Source: Curvibacter microcysteis (lineage in GTDB: Bacteria > Pseudomonadota > Gammaproteobacteria > Burkholderiales > Burkholderiaceae_C). From it: a stretch of 64,000 bases of DNA. Positions 57,093-64,000 of the stretch are shown here, in pieces. How positions within the stretch are numbered: position 1 is the first letter of the stretch; every line of letters begins with the position of its first letter. The DNA is taken from positions 372,001 through 436,000 of the forward strand of contig NZ_JAQSIO010000004.1 of the NCBI RefSeq assembly GCF_028649455.1, in the 5' to 3' direction. The position numbers and the translations under genes were made by a program. The notes beneath the pieces were generated by a model that saw only the letters and a list, made by a program, of their open reading frames with translations, was not told where the DNA came from and made no database searches.

Positions 57093-58271
57093 ATGAGCCT
57101 CACTGCCACGTCCTCCCCCGACCTTGCCGACCAGGTCACCGCTTGGCTGGGCACCCAGCAAGCCGCCATGGAAGCCTTGCTGCAAGAGATCGTCAACATC
57201 GACAGCGGCAGCCGCCAGGCCGCCGGTGTGGACCAGGTGGCCGCCGTGCTGGGCGCCCACCTGGAGCGCGCCGGTCTGACGGTGCAGACCCAGGTGTTTG
57301 AAGGCTACGGCCGCTGCCTGCAGGCCCGCCTGCCCGCCACCCCGGGGGGCCAGACCGACGCCGGCCATGTGCTGCTGCTGGGCCACATGGACACGGTGTT
57401 CCCGGCTGGCACAGCCCAGGCCCGCCCCTACCGTGTGGAAGACCGCAAGGCCTTTGGCCCGGGCGTGGCCGACATGAAATCGGGGCTGGTGCTCAACACC
57501 TTTGTGCTGGCCGCGCTGGCCCGTTTTGGGGGCGCCTCGCGCCCGGTGCACCTGTTTTTCAGTTGCGACGAGGAAATCGGCTCGCCCGTGACGCGCGACG
57601 CCATCCGCGCCGCCGCCCAGGGCGCCCAGGTGGTGCTCAATGCCGAGCCAGGCCGCATCACCGGCAATGTGGTGACGGCGCGCAAAGGCTCCTGCCTGAC
57701 CATGTTCGAGGTGCAAGGCGTGGCCGCCCACGCGGGCATCAACCCGGCCCAAGGCGCCAGCGCCATCGAGGCCCTGGCGCACAAGATCCTGGCCTTGCAC
57801 GCGCTCAATGGCTGCGAAGAAGGCGTGACGCTCAACGTTGGTCACATCGAAGGCGGCATGGCTGCCAATGTGGTGGCCCCGCTGGCCAAGGCGCAACTGG
57901 ACTTGCGTTTCACCGCTGCCACCGACCTGGAGGCCTTGCTGGCCCGCGTGCGTCAGATCATCGAAGCCGAGTCGCTGCCGCGCACCCACGGCCGCATCCT
58001 GAGCCAGCACAGCACCTTCCCGATGGCGCCCACGCCAGCCTCTTTGCTGGCCTGCTACCAGCGCCACGCCGCAGGCCTGGGCTTTCAGGTGGAAGGCGAA
58101 TTCACCGGTGGCGCGGCCGACAGCGGCATCACCTCATCGATGGGCATTCCCACGCTGTGCGCCCTGGGCCCGGTCGGCGGCTACGCGCACAGCGAGCGCG
58201 AGTTCTGCCAGCTCGACACGATGGTGCCGCGCGCCCAGGCCCTGGCCCTGACCATCCTGGACCCGGCTTGA
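57093..58271 (+). CDS. M20 family metallopeptidase (glutamate carboxypeptidase-like)
   Basis: Zinc-dependent M20/CPG2-type hydrolase of 392 residues. Metal and catalytic residues visible: His98 and Asp100 in LLGHMDTVFP, Asp127 in GPGVADMKSG, and Glu160-Glu161 in SCDEEIGS. The dimerisation domain includes VAAHAGINPAQGASAIE, and a late His is in YAHSERE. No signal peptide, so probably cytoplasmic. Members remove C-terminal glutamate or hydrolyse N-acyl amino acids; the substrate is unknown. It begins a unit with the Bug receptor 76 bp downstream and is probably controlled by the divergent RpiR protein. Confidence 0.88.
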   Translation: MSLTATSSPDLADQVTAWLGTQQAAMEALLQEIVNIDSGSRQAAGVDQVAAVLGAHLERAGLTVQTQVFEGYGRCLQARLPATPGGQTDAGHVLLLGHMDTVFPAGTAQARPYRVEDRKAFGPGVADMKSGLVLNTFVLAALARFGGASRPVHLFFSCDEEIGSPVTRDAIRAAAQGAQVVLNAEPGRITGNVVTARKGSCLTMFEVQGVAAHAGINPAQGASAIEALAHKILALHALNGCEEGVTLNVGHIEGGMAANVVAPLAKAQLDLRFTAATDLEALLARVRQIIEAESLPRTHGRILSQHSTFPMAPTPASLLACYQRHAAGLGFQVEGEFTGGAADSGITSSMGIPTLCALGPVGGYAHSEREFCQLDTMVPRAQALALTILDPA

Positions 58272-58347
58272 GCCTGGGCCCAGCCCCCCCTTGATGGCTG
58301 ACTGACCTCACCCCTCTTTTTTGATCGACAGACCGGAGAACCCCGCC

Positions 58348-59358
58348 ATGACCATGACCCCTGAAGCCAACGCTCTCAACCGCCGCCAGTGGCTGGCCGC
58401 CGGCCTGGGCGCCAGCGCCACCCTGTCGCCCCTCGCCAGCCTGGCCCAAGGCGACAAGTACCCGTCGCGCCCGATCACGCTGGTCGTGCCCTTCCCGCCC
58501 GGGGGCTCGGTCGACGTGATGGCCCGCACCTACTCGGAGCCCCTGTCACGCCTGCTGGGCGTGCCCATCGTGGTGGACAACCGCCCCGGTGCGGGCGGTT
58601 CGATCGGCAGCCAATACGTGGCGCGTGCCAAGGCCGACGGCTACACCCTGGTCGTGTCCTCGCAAAGCAGCCACCTGGCCAACCCGCTGGTGCAGCCCAA
58701 CCTCGGCTACGACCCGATCAAGGACTTTGAGTCCATCGCCATCCTGGGTCGCCAGCCCAATGTGCTGGTGGTGCACCCCAGCGTGCCGGTGAACAACTTT
58801 GCCGAGTTCGTGGCCTATGTGAAGGCCCGCCCCGGCCAGTTGAACTTCTGCAGCGCCGGCGCCGGCAGCATGGGCCAGCTCAATGTGGAACTGCTGCAAC
58901 TGAACACCGGCATCAAGGGCACGCACATCCCCTACAAGGGCGGCTCGGGCCTGATCACGGCCATCCTCAGCAACGAGGTGCAGTTCCAACTGGACAACCT
59001 GGTGACGGTGATGTCCCACATCCAGGCAGGCAAGCTGCGCGCCCTGGCCGTGGCCTCGCCCACGCGCATCGCCCAACTGCCCGATGTGCCGACTTTTGCC
59101 GAGCTGGGCCAACCCAGCCTGAACCTGACGTCCTGGACCGGCATCGCCGCCCCGGCCAACACCCCGGCAGCCGTGGTGCAACTGCTGCACAAGAGCCTCC
59201 GCGAAGTGGCCACCAGCGCGGCCATGCAAGAAACCCTCAAGCAGCGCGGCGTGATCGCCCCCGAGGAAATGACCCCGGCCGCCTTCGAGAAGATGATGAC
59301 GGATCGCCTGGCCCTCTACGGCGACGTGGTCAAGCGCGCCAACGTCAAACCGGAGTAA
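58348..59358 (+). CDS. Tripartite tricarboxylate transporter (Bug/TctC) substrate-binding protein
   Basis: Third Bug-type receptor of the window, 336 residues. The signal region has a twin-arginine-like NRRQWLAAGLG followed by a hydrophobic stretch ending SLAQ. The mature part begins YPSRPITLVVPFPPGGSVDVMART and has VVDNRPGAGGSIGSQ. GGAGA precedes ATG 58348. Next to the M20 peptidase gene, it may bind the peptide-like or acyl-amino-acid substrate of that enzyme; that is inference. No TctA or TctB genes nearby. Confidence 0.9.
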   Translation: MTMTPEANALNRRQWLAAGLGASATLSPLASLAQGDKYPSRPITLVVPFPPGGSVDVMARTYSEPLSRLLGVPIVVDNRPGAGGSIGSQYVARAKADGYTLVVSSQSSHLANPLVQPNLGYDPIKDFESIAILGRQPNVLVVHPSVPVNNFAEFVAYVKARPGQLNFCSAGAGSMGQLNVELLQLNTGIKGTHIPYKGGSGLITAILSNEVQFQLDNLVTVMSHIQAGKLRALAVASPTRIAQLPDVPTFAELGQPSLNLTSWTGIAAPANTPAAVVQLLHKSLREVATSAAMQETLKQRGVIAPEEMTPAAFEKMMTDRLALYGDVVKRANVKPE

Positions 59359-59528
59359 GCCTTCAGCCCCTTGCCAGCGGCTGACCCAACCCAGACCAGC
59401 GGTCCTGGCGAAGCGCGTGGCCGCCCACACGCAAGCCCGACTGTGACCAGGGGCAGTTCAAAGCCAGCGCGCATGGCACAGGGGCTTGTGGGACGATGAA
59501 GGCTTCACCACCCCACAGCTTGCGCACC

Positions 59529-60266
59529 ATGCCCGCTTCCATTCGCCTCGCCCCCTGGCGGGCCGCCCTGCTCAGCCTGGGCTGCGGCCTGGCCCTCAGC
59601 GCCGGGGCCCAATCGATTTGCAGCAGCGATGGCCAACGCGCCCCCAGCGCCGTGCTCGAGCGCTTCATCGGCGCCGACTGCGAAGCCTGCTGGACCGCCA
59701 GCAGCCCCGTGCCAGCGCGTGGCGCCACGGTGCTCGACTGGATCGTGCCCTCCAGCGCGCAGGGCGATGAGGCGCCCTTGTCCGCGGCCAGCACGCGCGA
59801 CAGCCTGAACCGGCTGCAGGCCCTGCACTGGCCGACCGAACTGGCCGGCCACACCTTCAGCCACACCCTGACCCGAACGGGCACGGCCCCCACCCCTGGC
59901 CGCTTGCGCGTGGCCCACGGCGTGGCGGTGGCCGACTACCTGGGCGTGGCCATTGACTGGCAGCCCACGCGCGGCCCAGCCCAGCCGCCAGGCCCCTGGA
60001 CGGCCTGGTTGCTGCTGGTGGAGCGCCTGCCCGCGGGCACCGAAGGCTCGCCCATCGCGCGCCAGCTGGTGCGCAACAGCCTGAGCCTGAGCTTGCCCAG
60101 CGCCCCCACACGCGCCTGGCAGGAGCGCCGCGCCATGCGTTTGCCCGAGGGCGCTCAGCCCGAGCGGCTGGCGCTCGTGGGCTGGTTGCAGGATGGGCGC
60201 GGACGTATGGTGGCCATAAATGAAACCGTATGCGAAAACACCCCCGCGCCGGGGTCGAGTCGATAG
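59529..60266 (+). CDS. Secreted protein of unknown function with a CxxC motif
   Basis: Protein of 245 residues I do not recognise. A signal peptide (RLAPWRAALLSLGCGLALSAGAQ) is followed by SICSSDG and FIGADCEACWTASSP, where CEAC at 51-54 resembles a thioredoxin-like redox motif. The rest is mostly beta-rich with GRLRVAHGVAVADYLGVAIDW and a C-terminal AMRLPEGAQPERLALVGWLQD, fitting a DUF of the thioredoxin-like secreted type. A start at ATG 59496 would add 11 residues. A terminator follows 9 nt after the stop. Confidence 0.65.
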   Translation: MPASIRLAPWRAALLSLGCGLALSAGAQSICSSDGQRAPSAVLERFIGADCEACWTASSPVPARGATVLDWIVPSSAQGDEAPLSAASTRDSLNRLQALHWPTELAGHTFSHTLTRTGTAPTPGRLRVAHGVAVADYLGVAIDWQPTRGPAQPPGPWTAWLLLVERLPAGTEGSPIARQLVRNSLSLSLPSAPTRAWQERRAMRLPEGAQPERLALVGWLQDGRGRMVAINETVCENTPAPGSSR

Positions 60267-60275
60267 AATTAGCCA

Positions 60276-60307
60276 CCGGGCCCAAGATTCTTGCGCCCGG
60301 TTTTTTT
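60276..60307 (+). terminator. Strong intrinsic terminator upstream of guaC
   Basis: An 11-bp stem (60276-60286 with 60290-60300, one C-C mismatch at 60282/60294) with a 3-nt ATT loop runs directly into seven T at 60301-60307. It is the clearest Rho-independent terminator in the window. It ends the CxxC-protein gene, but TAGAAT at 60264-60269 just before it also allows an attenuator in the guaC leader. Confidence 0.8.
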
Positions 60308-60317
60308 GGGCCTGGCA

Positions 60318-60334
60318 GCGGGGTAAGACCCCGC
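60318..60334 (+). other. Second hairpin in the guaC leader
   Basis: GCGGGG at 60318-60323 pairs with CCCCGC at 60329-60334 around loop TAAGA. It lies 77 nt before the guaC start and 10 nt after the terminator T-run. Tandem hairpins raise the possibility of leader control of guaC, but no known purine riboswitch core is recognisable. Confidence 0.4.
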
Positions 60335-60410
60335 GGCAGGCGGCCCGAAGCCGGTCTCAAGCCAAGCGCTCACTCGTTTTTCAACGATCCTTCTGGAGCT
60401 TGGTTTTCTC

Positions 60411-61388
60411 ATGGAAATTTTCGACTACGACAACATCCTGTTGCTGCCGCGCAAGTGCCGCGTGCAAAGCCGCGCCGACTGCGACGCTGGCGTGACCCTG
60501 GGCGCACGGCGCTTTCGCCTGCCCGTGGTGCCGGCCAACATGAAGACAGTCATCACCCAGGAGCTGTGCCTGTGGATGGCCCAGCACGGCTACTTCTACG
60601 TGATGCACCGCTTTGACACGGACAACGTGAAGTTCGTGCGCGAGATGCAGTCGCAGGGCTGTTTTGCCTCGATCTCGCTGGGCGTCAAAGATGCCGACTA
60701 CGCCACGGTGGACACCTTGGCCGCCCTGGGCCTGGTGCCCGAGTACGTGACCATCGACATCGCCCACGGCCATGCCGACAGCGTGCAGCACATGATTGCC
60801 CACCTCAAGGCCAAACTGCCCGCCACCTTTGTGATTGCCGGCAACGTGGGCACGCCCGAGGCCGTGATCGACCTCGAGAACTGGGGCGCCGACGCCACCA
60901 AGGTGGGCATTGGTCCGGGCAAGGTGTGCATCACCAAGCTCAAGACGGGCTTTGGCACCGGGGGCTGGCAGCTGTCGGCCCTGAAGTGGTGTGCGCGCGT
61001 GGCGACCAAGCCCATCATTGCCGACGGCGGCATCCGCGAGCACGGCGACATCGCCAAGAGCGTGCGCTTTGGCGCCACCATGGTGATGATCGGCTCGATG
61101 CTGGCCGGCCACGAAGAGTCGCCCGGTGCGACCGTCGAGGTCGACGGCAAGCTGTACAAGGAGTACTACGGCTCGGCCTCGGACTTCAACAAGGGTGAGT
61201 ACCGCCACGTCGAAGGCAAGCGCATCCTCGAGCCCGTCAAGGGCAAGCTAGCCGACACCCTGATCGAAATGGAGCAGGACGTGCAAAGCTCGATCAGCTA
61301 CGCCGGCGGCACGCAGTTGATGGACATCCGCCGCGTCAACTACGTGATCCTGGGCGGCGACAACGCGGGCGAGCACCTGCTGATGTGA
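60411..61388 (+). CDS. guaC: GMP reductase (GuaC type 2)
   Basis: Converts GMP to IMP and ammonia with NADPH, in purine salvage. The 325-residue protein lacks the CBS domains of IMP dehydrogenase and starts [18 protein letters not shown], as in the Firmicutes-type GuaC. The catalytic Cys173 lies in [22 protein letters not shown], which separates GMP reductase from IMPDH (GxGSICTT). The phosphate site is [17 protein letters not shown] is about 13 nt before ATG 60411. Preceded by tandem hairpins. Confidence 0.93.
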   Translation: MEIFDYDNILLLPRKCRVQSRADCDAGVTLGARRFRLPVVPANMKTVITQELCLWMAQHGYFYVMHRFDTDNVKFVREMQSQGCFASISLGVKDADYATVDTLAALGLVPEYVTIDIAHGHADSVQHMIAHLKAKLPATFVIAGNVGTPEAVIDLENWGADATKVGIGPGKVCITKLKTGFGTGGWQLSALKWCARVATKPIIADGGIREHGDIAKSVRFGATMVMIGSMLAGHEESPGATVEVDGKLYKEYYGSASDFNKGEYRHVEGKRILEPVKGKLADTLIEMEQDVQSSISYAGGTQLMDIRRVNYVILGGDNAGEHLLM

Positions 61389-61394
61389 GCGGCT

Positions 61395-61416
61395 GCCGGC
61401 GCCTCAGAGCGCCGGC
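61395..61416. terminator. Hairpin terminating guaC and the convergent hydrolase gene
   Basis: GCCGGCGC at 61395-61402 pairs perfectly with GCGCCGGC at 61409-61416, loop CTCAGA, 6 nt after the guaC stop and followed by GCTTTCG. Symmetric position between convergent stops suggests two-way use. Confidence 0.55.
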
Positions 61417-61442
61417 GCTTTCGCCCCCCGCCCCGGGCGGGC

Positions 61443-62348
61443 TCAATCCCGGCGCTGCAGCCCCGCCAGCGCCAGCTGATGCAAGCGGTGCCCAGGCGTC
61501 ACCAGCGCGTCCAGCACGCTGAAGTGGTTCAAGCCGGGCAGCGCCTCACACACCGGCACCGCACGGCGACCCCAGGCGCGCCGGATCAGCCGGTTGTGGC
61601 GCATGAACTCCGAACTCTCATCCAACCCGGCCACCGCGCACAGCGTGCCCCCCTGAGGCGCAGGCTGCCAGGCGGGACTGACGCGCGCCACCTGCTCCGG
61701 CGTCAGGCGCAAGGCCTCGCGCAGCGAGGGCGTGTGCATGAGGGGCTCCAGGTCAAACAGGCCCGATATCGACAGCGCGTGGCGCATCAGGTCAGCCGGT
61801 AAATCCGCGCCCACCTGCGACCAGCGTGTGTTGAGCAACTGCGCGGCCAGCTGCCCGCCCGCCGAATGCCCCACCAACAGGATGCGCGTGGGGTCACCGC
61901 CCCACTGCGCGATGTGGCGCCAGGTCCAGGCCAGGGCGCGCACCATTTGCAGCACGATGTCGGGCACGGTCACAGCGGGGCACAGGTCGTAATTGGGCAC
62001 CACCACGCACACACCTTGGCGGTTGAACACCGGTGCGACAAAGGAATGATCGGATTTGTCCAGCGAGCGCCAGTAGCCCCCGTGGATGAAGACCAGCACC
62101 GGCGCCAGGTCCCCCGCCGGCACGCGGCCCGCCGAGGCCGGGAACACATCCAGCGTCTCCTGCGGGCCCGGCCCAAAACGCTGATCCAGCACCGCCTGGG
62201 GCGTGCGCGCTTGCAGGGAGGCCGCCGCCCAGCGCGCAAAGTACTCGCCGTGCTCGGGCACCCGGCGGCGGTTGTTGTACATGAGGTCCAACCAATCGGG
62301 GTCGAAGCGGGCCAGCAGGGCAGCGGCGGTGGTGGGGGCACGGGCCAT
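61443..62348 (-). CDS. Alpha/beta hydrolase, arylformamidase/kynurenine-formamidase-like
   Basis: Esterase-like hydrolase of 301 residues. The N-terminal DLMYNNRRRVPEHGEYFARW matches the leading segment of bacterial arylformamidase-like hydrolases. The oxyanion motif HGGYW is at 89-93, the nucleophile Ser162 in GHSAGGQL, and a C-terminal GLNHFSVL carries the His. Kynurenine formamidase activity is possible but unproven; no kynurenine genes are nearby. GGAGA precedes ATG 62348. It is divergent from a GntR regulator whose operator may serve both. Confidence 0.8.
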   Translation of the reverse strand: MARAPTTAAALLARFDPDWLDLMYNNRRRVPEHGEYFARWAAASLQARTPQAVLDQRFGPGPQETLDVFPASAGRVPAGDLAPVLVFIHGGYWRSLDKSDHSFVAPVFNRQGVCVVVPNYDLCPAVTVPDIVLQMVRALAWTWRHIAQWGGDPTRILLVGHSAGGQLAAQLLNTRWSQVGADLPADLMRHALSISGLFDLEPLMHTPSLREALRLTPEQVARVSPAWQPAPQGGTLCAVAGLDESSEFMRHNRLIRRAWGRRAVPVCEALPGLNHFSVLDALVTPGHRLHQLALAGLQRRD

Positions 62349-62461
62349 GACATCTCCAAGGGGAACACGGGCTGGGCGATCTTGGCACGGCCCGGGCGCG
62401 CGCGCTGTCGCCTGTGGCCTCCAGACAAACCCCAGTGTTGCTGGCACGTGCATTTTTGTAT

Positions 62462-62473
62462 TCTGTATACAGA
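62462..62473. promoter_or_regulatory. Perfect 12-bp palindrome at the GntR start, likely operator
   Basis: TCTGTATACAGA is a perfect palindrome ending one base before the GntR gene's ATG. GTATAC-centred palindromes are typical sites for GntR regulators of the FadR/VanR (FCD) group. Its TATACA core may also be the -10 element, so binding would block the gene's own transcription. Confidence 0.65.
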
Positions 62474-62474
62474 C

Positions 62475-63194
62475 ATGCCCAACAGCCCCTTGCTCACCGC
62501 CCTGCGCCCTGTGCCGAGCACGCCCGACCTGGTCGAGCAGGTGTACCGCCGCCTGCAAGACGCGATGGCCAGCGGCCAATTGGCGCCGGGCCAGCGCGTG
62601 ACCCAGGAAGAGCTGGCCAAGCAGTTGGTGGTGTCCCGCCAGCCGGTGCTGCAGGCGCTGCGCCTGCTCAAGAAGGACGGCCTGCTGCTGGACGCTCCCG
62701 GGCGCGGTCTGCTGGTGGCGCCGCTGGACGTGCAGCGCATCGGCCAGGTCTATGACGTGCGCCAAGCCCTGGACGGCCTGGCCGTGCGCCTGGCCGCCGA
62801 GCGCCGCGCGCCGCTGCCCGAAGCCCTGTTCCGCAAGGGGCGCGAGGCTTTTGCCAGCGGTGACATCGCCGCCATGATCGACGCCGACATGGCCTTTCAC
62901 ATGGCTGTGTACGAGGCCTCAGGCAACCCCTTGATCGCCGACAGCGCCGCGCTGCACTGGCAGCACTTGCGCCGCGCCATGGGCGTGGTGCTGCAAAGCC
63001 ACACCATCCTGGACACCGTGTGGGACGAGCACGAGGCCATTGCCAACGCCATCGCCCAGGGGCAGGCCGAGACCGCACTGGCCCTGGTGCACCAGCACAG
63101 CCAGCGCGCCCGCGAGAACCTGACCGCCCGGCTGAACCAGTGGCTGCACCCCACCCCACCCCCTGCCCCCCACAACGACCCGGAGACCCCCTGA
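62475..63194 (+). CDS. GntR family (FCD-type) transcriptional regulator
   Basis: Regulator of 239 residues. The winged helix (about 18-82) has QVYRRLQDAMASGQLAPGQRVTQEELAKQL and SRQPVLQALRLLKKDGLL. The all-helical FCD ligand domain (about 90-220) has DADMAFHMAVYEASGNPLI and WDEHEAIANAIAQG, with the metal-binding Asp/His residues. No Shine-Dalgarno is visible; TATACA sits 3 nt before ATG 62475. The stop overlaps the start of the dehydrogenase gene (TGATG), so the two are co-translated and the ligand is probably related to that enzyme. Confidence 0.9.
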   Translation: MPNSPLLTALRPVPSTPDLVEQVYRRLQDAMASGQLAPGQRVTQEELAKQLVVSRQPVLQALRLLKKDGLLLDAPGRGLLVAPLDVQRIGQVYDVRQALDGLAVRLAAERRAPLPEALFRKGREAFASGDIAAMIDADMAFHMAVYEASGNPLIADSAALHWQHLRRAMGVVLQSHTILDTVWDEHEAIANAIAQGQAETALALVHQHSQRARENLTARLNQWLHPTPPPAPHNDPETP

Positions 63195-64000
63195 TGAGCC
63201 TGCACGCCCAGCTTTTGCAACGCGCCGCCGAGCAGCGCCCCATCCGCATCGCCCTGATCGGGGCGGGCAAGTTTGGCTCGATGTACCTGGCCCAGGTGCC
63301 GCGCACGCCCGGGGTGCACCTGGCCGCCATCGCCGACCTGTCCCCTGACGCGGCACGCGCCAACCTGGCCCGCGTCGGCTGGGCGCCCGAACAAGCCCAG
63401 GCCAGCAGCCTGGACCAGGCCTTGCAGACCGGGCAGACCTGGCTGACCGAGGACTGGCAGGCCGTGGTTCGGCACCCTGCCATCGACGTGGTGGTGGAGT
63501 GCACCGGTCACCCCATCGCCGCGGTCGAGCACTGCCTGGACGCCTTCGCCCATGGCAAGCATGTGGTCAACGTCACCGTCGAGGCCGACGCGTTCTGTGG
63601 CCCGCTGCTGGCACGCCGCGCCGCCGAAGCCGGCGTGGTCTATTCCATGGCCTTTGGCGACCAACCGGCGCTGATCTGCGACCTGGTGGACTGGGCCCGC
63701 ACCTGCGGCTTCCCCGTGGTGGCGGCCGGACGCGGCCACAAATGGCTGCCGCACTTCAGCGAGTCCACGCCCGAAACAGTCTGGGGCTACTACGGCCTCA
63801 CGCCTGAGCAGGCCCAGCGCGGCGGCCTCAACCCCAAGATGTTCAACAGCTTCCTGGACGGCTCCAAGCCCGCCATTGAGAGCAGCGCCGTGGCCAACGC
63901 CACCGGCTTAGGCGTGCCCAGCAACGGCCTGCTCTACCCGCCCGCCGGCGTGGAGGACATCCCCTTCGTGACCCGCCCACGCAGCGAGGGCGGGGTGCTG
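63194..64000 (+). CDS. NAD(P)-dependent oxidoreductase, homoserine-dehydrogenase-like (3' end missing)
   Basis: First 269 codons of a dehydrogenase cut by the window edge. The Rossmann motif IGAGKFGSMYLAQ at about 22-34 is followed by VVVECTGHPIAAVEH, VVNVTVEADAFCGPLL and a GDQPALICDLVDWART segment. The pattern fits the COG4091 group (predicted homoserine dehydrogenase, often with a C-terminal SAF domain), which occurs with GntR regulators in sugar-acid catabolic loci. GGAG lies before ATG 63194. It overlaps the GntR stop by one base. The substrate cannot be decided. Confidence 0.8.
   Translation, partial: MSLHAQLLQRAAEQRPIRIALIGAGKFGSMYLAQVPRTPGVHLAAIADLSPDAARANLARVGWAPEQAQASSLDQALQTGQTWLTEDWQAVVRHPAIDVVVECTGHPIAAVEHCLDAFAHGKHVVNVTVEADAFCGPLLARRAAEAGVVYSMAFGDQPALICDLVDWARTCGFPVVAAGRGHKWLPHFSESTPETVWGYYGLTPEQAQRGGLNPKMFNSFLDGSKPAIESSAVANATGLGVPSNGLLYPPAGVEDIPFVTRPRSEGGVL

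Noticed and set aside
60267-60410. Purine riboswitch upstream of guaC
   Set aside because: Two hairpins are present but I cannot see the conserved three-way junction core of a purine riboswitch, so I list only the hairpins.

Overview
The window is a contiguous piece of a high-GC bacterial chromosome with the gene content of a beta-proteobacterium of the order Burkholderiales, most likely family Comamonadaceae. The indications are a paa phenylacetate operon fused to a LIV-type transporter, a protocatechuate 4,5-cleavage (lig/pmd) operon of the Comamonas type, several stand-alone tripartite-tricarboxylate (Bug/TctC) binding proteins, and the polA / DUF2782 / thrB neighbourhood. I see no rRNA, tRNA, CRISPR, transposase or integrase. 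Genes are densely packed, with many 1-4 bp overlaps, so nearly the whole window is coding.

Layout. 1-10.8 kb: one leftward operon, paaG-paaI-paaK-paaABCDE, a TetR regulator, then livK-livH-livM (livM runs off the left edge). Facing it is paaY, with a sigma70-like promoter whose spacer holds a palindrome, probably the TetR operator. 10.8-21.8 kb: a leftward envelope block made of a DegP-type periplasmic protease, a very large alpha-2-macroglobulin with an intact thioester, and penicillin-binding protein 1C, followed by a LysR regulator with an unusual acidic insertion. 22-28.5 kb: an alpha/beta hydrolase, an OmpR/QseC-like two-component pair, argH, and an AlgZ/AlgR-like pair. 28.6-41.5 kb: the aromatic-acid region. 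A LysR regulator faces galD-ligJ-ligK-ligI-ligA-ligB-ligC, a full route from protocatechuate to pyruvate and oxaloacetate, followed by an aldo/keto reductase and a Bug receptor. A second LysR faces a second, diverged ligA/ligB-like dioxygenase pair and another Bug receptor.

41.5-48.3 kb: a ZIP metal transporter with a histidine-rich loop, a three-PAS diguanylate cyclase, an NAD-dependent epimerase-like protein and a Cache-GGDEF-EAL protein. 48.4-56 kb: housekeeping genes polA, a DUF2782 protein, thrB, a membrane protein and uvrD. 56-60.3 kb: an RpiR regulator facing an M20 peptidase and a third Bug receptor, then a secreted CxxC protein. 60.3-64 kb: guaC with a hairpin-rich leader, an alpha/beta hydrolase, and a GntR regulator co-transcribed with a dehydrogenase cut by the right edge.

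How it works together: the paa block activates phenylacetate to its CoA thioester, epoxidises it and isomerises it to the oxepin. Later beta-oxidation-like genes (paaZ, paaF, paaH, paaJ) are not here. The lig block carries out protocatechuate meta-cleavage. Its usual Comamonas permease gene (pmdK) is absent, and Bug receptors lie nearby. The points most worth a second look are the nested hairpin element between ligJ and ligK, the second LigAB-like system, the LysR protein with the acidic insertion, the paired palindromes between the RpiR and M20 genes, and the abrupt drop in GC at the end of the AlgZ-like gene.
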